This document shows positions 32,771-40,372 of a stretch of DNA of 50,841 bases, one piece after another. The notes below the pieces were generated by a model that was given only the letters and a program-made list of their open reading frames with translations, was not told the DNA's origin and searched no databases. How positions within the stretch are numbered: position 1 is the stretch's first letter; each line of letters begins with the position of its first letter. The stretch spans positions 1 to 50,841 of the forward strand of contig NZ_LAHO01000022.1 in assembly GCF_000987775.1 (NCBI RefSeq), read 5' to 3'. The position numbers were made by a program, and so were the translations under genes. Origin of the DNA: Arsukibacterium ikkense (lineage in GTDB: Bacteria; Pseudomonadota; Gammaproteobacteria; Enterobacterales; Alteromonadaceae).

Positions 32771-34732
32771 ATGTACAACAAACGTATTGTCGCAGTGCTG
32801 TTAAGCAGTATCTTGCTGGCCGCCTGCAACAGCAGCAGCGACCCGGAGCCAGAGCCGATCGTGGCGGCACCACCGCCACCCCCGGATACCAGCGCGCTGT
32901 TGTTAACCGATTTTGATACCGTCTATGGTTTTGCTGCCGAAAACGGCGGCACTACAGGGGGCAGTGGCGACAATAAAGTGGACGTTATCGTCTGTACCGG
33001 CGAAGAGATGATTAACGCCATTAAGAATAAAGATCCGAACCGGCCATTAACCATCTGGGTAAACGGCCCTATCACGCTGCAAAATGCCAAAGACAGCCGG
33101 ATAGATATTAAAGATGTGTCTGATATCTCCATTATTGGTTTAGGCAGCCAGGGCGAAATGGCCGGTATCGGCTTTAATATTGTGCGAGCCAACAACATTA
33201 TTATCCGTAACCTGCGCATCCACCATGTGCGGGCCAATTTGGGGGCACCGGGCGATGGCATCAGCCTGGAAGGGCCGGTGAGTAATATCTGGATTGACCA
33301 CAACGAAATTTATAACAGCTTAACGGTAGATGACCCCTCCCTGACTGAAGATCAGGTAAAAGACTATTACGATGGCCTGGTTGATGCAAAGGGCGATGCC
33401 AGGTTTATTACCATTTCCTTTAATAAATTTCATAATAGCTGGAAAACCTCATTGGTCGGGTCGTCAGATAGCGATAACCATCCACGCACCCTGACCTACC
33501 ACCACAACCACTGGTACAACGTGAATTCGCGCCTGCCGCTGTTCCGCTTTGGTCAGGGGCATATCTACAATAACTTTTACGATGGCGCCCTGGAAAGCGG
33601 CATTAACTCCAGAATGGGGGCAGTGATCCGGATTGAGCAAAACCATTTCGCCAATATGAAAAACCCGGTAATGTCGATGTACAGCCAGGAAATTGGTTTC
33701 TGGCAATTGATTGACAATCTCTTTGAAAATATCACCTGGGAAGCGGGTGCTGCGGGTTCGGTGATTGCCGATAATAATCAATCGACCGGCGAGCTTAACC
33801 TGCCTTACGATTACCAAAGCAGCCTGATCCCGGTGCACAATGTTAAACAAACCGTATTGCGCTACGCCGGCGTGGGCGTGATAGACACGCCACCAAGCCC
33901 GGGCTTGTGTCCGGCACCGGAGCCAGAAGCACCAGCACCCGTCGAGCCAGAACCGGTACCTATTGAGCCGGTAGCACCGCCAACAAGCGTAGACTGGAAT
34001 GGCTATAGTGCTGATACCGACCCGTTCACCGCCGATGCAGTGGTATTGGCCGATGGCAGTTTAAGCCAGTTTGTGCCGCAGCAAAGTGGTGGCGTCGACG
34101 AGCCGAACCATTTCAGCGCCAATGGTGATGGCACTGTGACGTTTGACAGCACGGTCAATGGCGCTGATCGCAGCCGGGCCAAAATTGACAACGTGGCAGC
34201 CAGTGACGGTGTCTATCCGAAGTTCTTCACCCTGTTAATGGGCGTGCAGGGCAATAGCGATGGCCAGCGTATTCTGGAAACCGAAATTGCCCTGGGTGAT
34301 GCACAACCTGTTGGCGCCAGCAGCCGGTTGAAAATTATTTTCCGCGGTGATGGCAATAACTCAGGGGTCCAGCTGGAAAACGCTGATAATGGCTCGTCCG
34401 TTACTGCCGGCAAAGGTAACGAACCAGATCCACTGGATATGAGCCAGTACCGGGTTTACCAGTTTAATATCAGTCTGAGTTCCCCCACCACCGGCAATGT
34501 TGAGCTATACGTTGCGGGTAATAATACGCCTCTGCTGGCACTGGAGAATGTCAGCATGCGCCCGGCAAGTAATGCTGCCGACAACTACCTGCAACTGGGT
34601 GACGCCGGTAGCAGCAGCTACAAAGGCATTATTGACTGGGTGATCTGGACCGATGCCGGTGCCTATACCCCTGACATGTTAAAAGGCCTGTTACCACCAG
34701 GCATTGGCGATATTAGCGGTTACCAACCATAA
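32771..34732 (+). CDS. Pectate lyase (PL1) lipoprotein with C-terminal accessory module
   Basis: A 653-residue surface or periplasmic lipoprotein cleaving polygalacturonate by beta-elimination. ATG 32771 follows AGAGGG by seven bases; the earlier in-frame ATG at 32750 has no site. The lipobox is LLAAC (Cys19). Residues about 45-375 form the PL1 parallel beta-helix, with WIDHNEIYN, the calcium-binding segment DGLVDAKGDARFITISFN, and the catalytic-Arg block SRLPLFRFG. A Pro/Glu/Ala linker (about 380-410) leads to a strand-rich C-terminal module of about 240 residues, resembling a laminin-G/concanavalin-like binding domain (inference). It is flanked by terminators and stands alone; no other pectin genes are nearby. 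Confidence 0.87.
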   Translation: MYNKRIVAVLLSSILLAACNSSSDPEPEPIVAAPPPPPDTSALLLTDFDTVYGFAAENGGTTGGSGDNKVDVIVCTGEEMINAIKNKDPNRPLTIWVNGPITLQNAKDSRIDIKDVSDISIIGLGSQGEMAGIGFNIVRANNIIIRNLRIHHVRANLGAPGDGISLEGPVSNIWIDHNEIYNSLTVDDPSLTEDQVKDYYDGLVDAKGDARFITISFNKFHNSWKTSLVGSSDSDNHPRTLTYHHNHWYNVNSRLPLFRFGQGHIYNNFYDGALESGINSRMGAVIRIEQNHFANMKNPVMSMYSQEIGFWQLIDNLFENITWEAGAAGSVIADNNQSTGELNLPYDYQSSLIPVHNVKQTVLRYAGVGVIDTPPSPGLCPAPEPEAPAPVEPEPVPIEPVAPPTSVDWNGYSADTDPFTADAVVLADGSLSQFVPQQSGGVDEPNHFSANGDGTVTFDSTVNGADRSRAKIDNVAASDGVYPKFFTLLMGVQGNSDGQRILETEIALGDAQPVGASSRLKIIFRGDGNNSGVQLENADNGSSVTAGKGNEPDPLDMSQYRVYQFNISLSSPTTGNVELYVAGNNTPLLALENVSMRPASNAADNYLQLGDAGSSSYKGIIDWVIWTDAGAYTPDMLKGLLPPGIGDISGYQP

Positions 34733-34762
34733 CAGTGCTGTTTTGGTATCAGCCTTAACCAG

Positions 34763-34785
34763 CCCGGCCTTTATGCCGGGTTTTT
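34763..34785 (+). terminator. Terminator after the pectate lyase gene
   Basis: CCCGGC (34763-34768) pairs with GCCGGG (34775-34780) and is followed by five T residues. Confidence 0.88.
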
Positions 34786-34795
34786 AATGCCCTGT

Positions 34796-34827
34796 AAGCC
34801 CGAGTTCTCTGCCTTATGCGGGCTTTT
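34796..34827 (+). terminator. Second, weaker terminator-like hairpin
   Basis: AAGCCCG (34796-34802) pairs with CGGGCTT (34819-34825), followed by TTTT. The loop is long (16 bases), so it is probably a back-up to the terminator just upstream. Confidence 0.45.
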
Positions 34828-34923
34828 ACCGCAGTAAACTGCACGCTAACCGCGTGCCATGTCACCTGATTGTTATTGCTGCTATAGTAAACGCCAGCTT
34901 ATTGACAATATTCAAGGTTTTCG

Positions 34924-36588
34924 ATGAAACACTGCAAATTTATGCTGCTGCCGCTGCTGCTGGCAACGGGCACCACACTGGCAGAAACCGTGTTGCTGCA
35001 CAATATTACCGGCTATGGTTTTAACACCGAACGTGCACTGGTGTCCTTTAGCGTGCTGGCGTTTGACGATGCCAGTGGCAAAGTGCTGGCCCGTGGCGAT
35101 AACAGCCTGCGGCAACACTATACCGACGCCCGCCTGCTGGATGGTGGCGGCAAAACATTGTTACCCGGTTTAATTGACGGCCACGGCCACTTGCTGGGGT
35201 TGGGTGAAGAGCTAAGCCAGGCCGATTTACGTGGTCAGCCAAGTGAAGAAGCCGCAGTTAACGTAGTGGCTGAGTTTGCCCACAGCCAGCCGCAGGCTGC
35301 CTGGATTAAGGGCCGCGGCTGGAATCAGGTGTTGTGGGAAAGCAACCAGTTCCCCACCACCGCCTTGCTGGACGAAGCCATTCCCGACCGGCCAGTCTGG
35401 CTAACCCGGATTGATGGCCATGCCGGCTGGGCTAACAGCAAAGCGCTGGCACTGGCGGGCATTACCAAAGACACCCTGGACCCACCAGGTGGTAAAATTA
35501 TCCGGGATGCCGCCGGCAACCCGACCGGTGTATTGATGAATAACGCCCGCAGCTACATGGAACGGGTGCTGCCAGCGAACAGCACAGCCGATAACATCAG
35601 CGCCCTGCAAGCCGCTTTTGGCCAATTGCTGTCGCTGGGTATTACCAGCGTGCACGATGCCGGCATCAGCAGCGAGCTGGCAACGCTATATCAGCAGCTG
35701 GCGGCTGACGGCAAATTGCCACTGCGCATTTACGCCATGTTATCGTCGCGCAATGCTGATTTGGCAGACTGGCTCTCTGGCGGCATCTGGCAAGAGCCAG
35801 CCGACTGGCTCAGTATTCGCGCTGTTAAAATTTATGGTGACGGCGCCCTGGGCAGTCGCGGCGCCGCCTTGCTGGCCGATTACAGCGATCAGCCAGGCCA
35901 TACCGGCTTACTGGTCACCCAGCCCGATGCGCTAAGCCAGATTATCAAGTTAACCATTGATGCCGGCTTTCAGGCCAATGTGCATGCCATTGGTGACAGA
36001 GCCAACCGCCTGGCGCTGGACCGCTTTGAGCAGCTGGCCACCGCAGAACAACGGCTGGCCGGCCGCCACCGCATAGAACACGCCCAGATAGTGGCACCAA
36101 AGGATATTCCGCGTTTTAAAACGCTCAATGTACTGCCTTCCATGCAAGCGGTGCATGCCACCTCAGATAAAAACATGGCGGGCGATCGCCTCGGTGTAGC
36201 GCGCTTAAGGGGGGCTTATGCCTGGCGTAGTTTTATCGATCAGGGCAGTATTATTGTTGGCGGCTCAGATTTCCCGGTAGAACTGGCTAATCCGTTTCAT
36301 GGCCTGCATGCCTCGGTTACCCGGCAGGATCAGCAAAACCAGCCAGAGGGTGGCTGGCTACCCGAGCAGCGCCTGACGCTGGTTGAAGCCCTGCGCTCGT
36401 TTACTGTTGACGCCGCCTATGGTGCCTTTCAGGAAAACGCCATGGGCACGCTGGCGCCGGGCAGCTGGGCCGATTTTATCCTGGTCGATCAGGATATTTT
36501 TAACATCGACCCCAGCCAGTTATGGCAGGTACAAGCCGAACAAACCTGGGTACATGGCCAATTGCGCTATCAGCAATCAGCTGAATAA
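34924..36588 (+). CDS. Exported amidohydrolase-family protein (YtcJ/Amidohydro_3 type)
   Basis: A 554-residue metal-dependent hydrolase with a signal peptide (about 1-20, TTLA/E), so it acts in the periplasm. The metal-binding start of the TIM barrel is LLPGLIDGHGHL. Further landmarks are IDGHAGWANSKAL, KIYGDGALGSRGAALL with its Lys, HAIGDRANR, HRIEHAQIV and GGSDFPVE, all typical of the Amidohydro_3 family that includes YtcJ. The C-terminal beta sandwich ends in WVHGQLRYQ. Substrates are poorly known (N-acyl or formamide-type compounds in related enzymes). Its last 19 bases overlap the convergent AraC gene. Confidence 0.85.
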   Translation: MKHCKFMLLPLLLATGTTLAETVLLHNITGYGFNTERALVSFSVLAFDDASGKVLARGDNSLRQHYTDARLLDGGGKTLLPGLIDGHGHLLGLGEELSQADLRGQPSEEAAVNVVAEFAHSQPQAAWIKGRGWNQVLWESNQFPTTALLDEAIPDRPVWLTRIDGHAGWANSKALALAGITKDTLDPPGGKIIRDAAGNPTGVLMNNARSYMERVLPANSTADNISALQAAFGQLLSLGITSVHDAGISSELATLYQQLAADGKLPLRIYAMLSSRNADLADWLSGGIWQEPADWLSIRAVKIYGDGALGSRGAALLADYSDQPGHTGLLVTQPDALSQIIKLTIDAGFQANVHAIGDRANRLALDRFEQLATAEQRLAGRHRIEHAQIVAPKDIPRFKTLNVLPSMQAVHATSDKNMAGDRLGVARLRGAYAWRSFIDQGSIIVGGSDFPVELANPFHGLHASVTRQDQQNQPEGGWLPEQRLTLVEALRSFTVDAAYGAFQENAMGTLAPGSWADFILVDQDIFNIDPSQLWQVQAEQTWVHGQLRYQQSAE

Positions 36589-37589
36589 GCCTGCTGCCGG
36601 AATTGCTGCGGCGACAGGCCATACGCTCGCCGAAAAGCCCGGCCAAAGTTGGCCGGGTCGGCATAGCCTAGCAGGTAGCCTATTTGCTGCACGGGTAAGC
36701 GGGTGGTCAGCAGGTATTGCGCAGCCATTTGCTGCCGCCAGTCTTCTACCAATTGTTGGTATTGCGTGTGCTCCGCAGCCAGCCGTCGGCGCAGCGTGCG
36801 GCTGGATAGCGCAAACTCACTGGCTACTTGCTCAATGCTGGGGATCCGCCCTTTGGTGCGCCCCAGCATCAGCCGGATGAGCCCCGTCATACTCTGGCTT
36901 TGCTGCCAGCGCTGCAGCTCTTGCTCGCATTGCGCAGTAAGCTGGCTTTTTACCTGCCGATCGGCCCAGGGCGAGGCGATGTTCAAATCGGCCAGCGGCA
37001 TAATAAAGCGGTGTTCGGCAGCGGCAAACTCGACCGGACAAGCAAAAAACGCCTGATATAACTCGCTGTAGTCTGGCCGAGGCAAAGCTAATTGCAGCCT
37101 TTGCAGGCGGTATTGATGCGCTGACACAAAATCCAGAATGGCATGCAGTGCCACGGCAAAGGTTTCTACTACAAAGTGCCGGATGCTCCCCAGGGGCTGC
37201 AGCTCCGTTAACGTCAGCCACACTTGTTGTGACTGAATCTGCATGCTCAGCGTCAGTAACGGGCTGCGAGTTTCGGTAAATTTACAGATTAATTCTATGG
37301 CTTCCTGCAAGTTACGGCTGCTCATCGTGGCCAGCCCTAACAAACCATGGGTAGTAATGGTTAGCTGGCTGCCCAGATATAAACCCAGCGCCGGCTCCTC
37401 AATCATTGCACAACTATGCGCAATGATTGCCTGAAACTGCGGCCAGCTCAGCGCAGCTGGCAGCTGCTGATCCGGGGTTTCACTCAGGCCGGCACTGGCC
37501 AGCACCGCCTGAGTGTTGCCACCACGGCTTTGTACTAAATCCAGTAAGTTGCGCAGGTAATGCCCGGGTAAATACACCTGATAAGCCAT
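36570..37589 (-). CDS. AraC-family transcriptional regulator, probable regulator of alkB
   Basis: A 339-residue regulator with an Arabinose_bd-type N-terminal ligand domain (about 15-205; EEPALGLYLGSQLTITTHG is typical of the OruR/ToxT-like subgroup) and a C-terminal double helix-turn-helix (about 235-335). The C-terminal domain shows IPSIEQVASEFALSSRTLRR and the family signature GYADPANFGRAFRRAYGLSP. It is divergent from an alkane monooxygenase gene across 171 bases, and AraC-type activators of alkane hydroxylase are known (AlkR of Acinetobacter). Activation of alkB by alkanes is therefore the leading inference. The start ATG 37589 has only a weak ribosome site. Confidence 0.87.
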   Translation of the reverse strand: MAYQVYLPGHYLRNLLDLVQSRGGNTQAVLASAGLSETPDQQLPAALSWPQFQAIIAHSCAMIEEPALGLYLGSQLTITTHGLLGLATMSSRNLQEAIELICKFTETRSPLLTLSMQIQSQQVWLTLTELQPLGSIRHFVVETFAVALHAILDFVSAHQYRLQRLQLALPRPDYSELYQAFFACPVEFAAAEHRFIMPLADLNIASPWADRQVKSQLTAQCEQELQRWQQSQSMTGLIRLMLGRTKGRIPSIEQVASEFALSSRTLRRRLAAEHTQYQQLVEDWRQQMAAQYLLTTRLPVQQIGYLLGYADPANFGRAFRRAYGLSPQQFRQQAYSADC

Positions 37590-37760
37590 CTTGCTGTTAT
37601 CTCCACTGCCGGCAGCACGGGTTATTGGCTCAGTCTACGTTATTCTTCATACAACAACAGCGCCCTGGCCGCAAATGACCAGAAGTTGGCTGGCAAAGCC
37701 CTGCCCTCTGCCAAACAGCTGATCTAGACTACTGATTCATCTATCAGCCGGGCGGATATC

Positions 37761-38867
37761 ATGCTGCACTATGTAAAATTCAGTTTTTTTCACCTGCTCA
37801 CGATACCGTTTCTGCTCGGCCTGACGCTGGGTGGGGCCTGGATGGCATTGGGGCTGGGCTCAGTATTAGCTGTGGTAGTGTTTGGTGATCTGTTGGCCGG
37901 CGATGATCACAGTGAACCGGTGTACCAGCAGCCCTGGTTGTTAGAGGCGCTGCTATATAGCTCATTATTGTTTATGCTGCTGATGTTCACCCTGATGCTG
38001 TGGACGATGGCCAGCGCGGACCTATTTTACTATGGTCAGTGGGTATACCAGCTCACCGGCTATGATGCCTTAGCCGCGCGGGCCGAAAATCAAAGCTGGC
38101 ATTTGATCCCGGTAGCGCTGGGCGCCGGCTTATTGATGGCCATGGTTGGTACAGTACCGGCCCATGAGCTGACACATCGCATTAAGGATGGGCGCGCCAT
38201 GCTTACCGGCCGCTGGTTACTGGCCTTTAGTTGGGATACCGCCTTTGCCATTGAACATGTGTATGGCCACCATCGTTATGTTGGCACCCGGCAGGATCCG
38301 GCCACGGCACCGCGGGGGCGTAATGTGTATCAGCATATCTGGCTGTCTACGCTGGGTGGCAATATCAGTGCCTGGCATATCGAACAGCAGCGCTTAGCCC
38401 GCAAGCAACTGCCGCTGTTGAGTTATCACAACCGCTTTTTACGCGGCATCGCCATGTCGCTATTGCTAAGCGTGCTGGCGCTGTGGCTGGCCGGTTGGCA
38501 AGGGTTGGCGTTATTTACTGTCAGCGCTTTACTGGCCAAGGCCACACTGGAGGTGGTGAATTACATTGAGCATTATGGCATTGAGCGTAGGCCCAACGAG
38601 CCGGTGCGCCCCCATCACAGCTGGAATAGCACTAAGCGCATCAGTAGCTGGGCCAGTTTTAATTTAACCCGTCATTCGCACCATCATGCCAGGTCGCAGC
38701 TGCCGTTTTATCAGCTTAAAGCCTACCCCGATGCGCCAGACTTACCCACCGGTTATCTTGGTTCGATGCTGCTGGCACTGCTGCCGCCACTGTGGTTTCG
38801 GTTAATGACGCCGAAGTTAACGCAATGGCATAGCCGTTATGGCCAAAATAAGGTATCAGAGGATTAA
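37761..38867 (+). CDS. alkB: AlkB-type alkane 1-monooxygenase
   Basis: A 368-residue integral-membrane di-iron monooxygenase that hydroxylates the terminal carbon of alkanes. The His boxes are all present: HELTHR (His135, His139), EHVYGHHRYVGT (His166, His170-171), the AlkB-specific NYIEHYGIERR (His271) and LTRHSHHHA (His305, His307-309). About six membrane helices are visible. GGCGG lies six bases before ATG 37761. No rubredoxin or rubredoxin reductase gene is in the window, so the electron partners must be elsewhere. Short or medium chain preference cannot be told. The adjacent divergent AraC gene probably regulates it. Confidence 0.92.
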   Translation: MLHYVKFSFFHLLTIPFLLGLTLGGAWMALGLGSVLAVVVFGDLLAGDDHSEPVYQQPWLLEALLYSSLLFMLLMFTLMLWTMASADLFYYGQWVYQLTGYDALAARAENQSWHLIPVALGAGLLMAMVGTVPAHELTHRIKDGRAMLTGRWLLAFSWDTAFAIEHVYGHHRYVGTRQDPATAPRGRNVYQHIWLSTLGGNISAWHIEQQRLARKQLPLLSYHNRFLRGIAMSLLLSVLALWLAGWQGLALFTVSALLAKATLEVVNYIEHYGIERRPNEPVRPHHSWNSTKRISSWASFNLTRHSHHHARSQLPFYQLKAYPDAPDLPTGYLGSMLLALLPPLWFRLMTPKLTQWHSRYGQNKVSED

Positions 38868-38918
38868 ACCGGACATGCAACCAGTGATTGCAAGGCTATT
38901 AACAGAGCCGCGACAACA

Positions 38919-38958
38919 AAAGAAAAGCCGCAGTATGATGATTACCTTGCTGCGGCTT
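38919..38958 (-). terminator. Terminator between alkB and hpf (mainly leftward)
   Basis: AAGCCGCAG (38925-38933) pairs with CTGCGGCTT (38950-38958) around a 16-base loop. On the minus strand TTCTTTTG follows, matching the end of hpf at 38978. It may also stop alkB transcripts, though the plus-strand tail (ATAACTT) is poor. Confidence 0.8.
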
Positions 38959-38977
38959 ATAACTTAACCTGACAACT

Positions 38978-39361
38978 TTAATTCACTTCATCTACCGGAT
39001 CTGCTGGCTCTGGTTCAGAGAAATCCGGCGTGCCGGCACGGCTATGTTTATCGCGCAATTTACCAAGTACTGAGCTTAACTTACGCTGCAGCTTGTCGGC
39101 GGCACCGCTGACAGCCTGGCCTACTGTGGCCGCCTGCTCGGTTACGGCAATAGGATCAAAACCTTCCAGCCTGGCTTCCAGTAAACAGCGTTTATCGTTG
39201 CCATCATGTTTGGTACTGCTATTTTCATCGCTTAAATGCACTTCAATCCGGGTAACATGGTCAGCAAACCGGCTTAATTTACTGGTTAACGTATCACGTA
39301 CAAACTCGGCCAGCCGTTCATCGGCCTGGATATTACGGTCACTGTTAATCTGAACTTGCAT
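38978..39361 (-). CDS. hpf: Ribosome hibernation promotion factor (HPF/RaiA family)
   Basis: A 127-residue S30AE-domain protein that binds the decoding site of idle ribosomes. The beta-alpha-beta-beta-beta-alpha layout is clear: VQINSDRNIQADERLAEFV, then IEVHLSDENSS, KRCLLEARLEG, and the C-terminal helix ADKLQRKLSSVLGKLRD. The acidic tail (SEPEPADPVDEVN) resembles RaiA (YfiA) more than short HPF, so either name could apply. AGGAG lies seven bases before ATG 39361. It is a single-gene unit and not part of an rpoN operon here. Confidence 0.88.
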   Translation of the reverse strand: MQVQINSDRNIQADERLAEFVRDTLTSKLSRFADHVTRIEVHLSDENSSTKHDGNDKRCLLEARLEGFDPIAVTEQAATVGQAVSGAADKLQRKLSSVLGKLRDKHSRAGTPDFSEPEPADPVDEVN

Positions 39362-39565
39362 AGGCTACTCCTGTTGATAACGCTGAATGGGAACTCACTT
39401 TACAGACCCTACTCGCGTCGAATGGTTGCATGCTGCTATCATATATCTGGTGACGATAAGCAGCACTCTCAAGGTCTGGCTTGCTAATTTATCGCCAATA
39501 AAATCAGACAGCACGGTAAAGTCTGGGTAAAATAGCCTTATTGTTTGCCAATACTGACCTGTCGC

Positions 39566-40318
39566 ATGATAAGTAACAAATGGGCCAAGCTGATTAAATC
39601 GCTGCATCTGAAAAAATACCGCAAAGCCGAGCAGTTGTTTTTCGTTGAAGGCGAAAAAGCAGTGCTGGAAGTACTGGCGTCGCCCTGGCCAGTGCGCGCC
39701 CTCTTTGCCACCAGCAATTTTATCCAGCAACATGGACAGGCACTGCAAACAGCGGCGTTGCTGCAAGAGTGCAGCAGCGACGAGCTGGTGAAAGTCGGCA
39801 CCTTCAGCAGTAACGATGCCGCAATGGCCATAGTGGAGATGCCGCAATGGCCGCTGTTTAGCACTAACGCCAACAGCTGGACTCTGGTGCTGGATAACAT
39901 TAACGACCCGGGCAACCTGGGTACTATTATCCGCATTGCCGACTGGTATGGCATCAAGCATATTGTCTGCTCGGCCGACACCGCCGATTGTTTTAACCCC
40001 AAGGTTATAGCGGCAGCCAAAGGCTCGTTCTTGCGGGTACAGCTGCATTATCTGCCACTGGCAGAGGTGTTAAGCCACGCCAGTATGCCGGTGTATGGCG
40101 CTTATCTGGGCGGCGACAATGTGCATCAGCTAAACCTGAACCAGGCTGGCGGTTTTATTGTGTTGGGTAATGAAGCGCACGGCATCAGTGCAGAGCTTAG
40201 CCGGTATATCAGCCGCAAAATCACCATTCCGGCCTTTGGCGGCGCTGAATCGTTAAATGTCGGCATTGCTGCGGCGGTCATTTGCGATAACTTACGCCGG
40301 CAGAGTCAGCAAAATTAG
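39566..40318 (+). CDS. TrmH/SpoU-family RNA 2'-O-methyltransferase
   Basis: A 250-residue SPOUT methyltransferase using S-adenosylmethionine to methylate a ribose in rRNA or tRNA. ATG 39566 (MISNKWAKLIKSLHLKKYR) is preferred to the TTG at 39545 because it aligns with the usual family N-terminus; the ribosome site is weak. Motif 1 is DNINDPGNLGTIIRIADW, motif 2 LGNEAHGIS and motif 3 IPAFGGAESLNVGIAAAV, the trefoil-knot cofactor site. An N-terminal substrate-binding domain (EQLFFVEGEKAV) is present, as in RlmB and TsnR. The exact target nucleotide cannot be read from sequence. Confidence 0.88.
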   Translation: MISNKWAKLIKSLHLKKYRKAEQLFFVEGEKAVLEVLASPWPVRALFATSNFIQQHGQALQTAALLQECSSDELVKVGTFSSNDAAMAIVEMPQWPLFSTNANSWTLVLDNINDPGNLGTIIRIADWYGIKHIVCSADTADCFNPKVIAAAKGSFLRVQLHYLPLAEVLSHASMPVYGAYLGGDNVHQLNLNQAGGFIVLGNEAHGISAELSRYISRKITIPAFGGAESLNVGIAAAVICDNLRRQSQQN

Positions 40319-40372
40319 ATAAAGCCTGGTTTACCAATGAAACTTAAAATCAGGTTGATTACTCAAAACAAT

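Noticed and set aside
39395..40048. Leftward 217-codon frame opposite the RNA methyltransferase
   Set aside because: The methyltransferase on the other strand has all family motifs. The antisense frame has none and no ribosome site.
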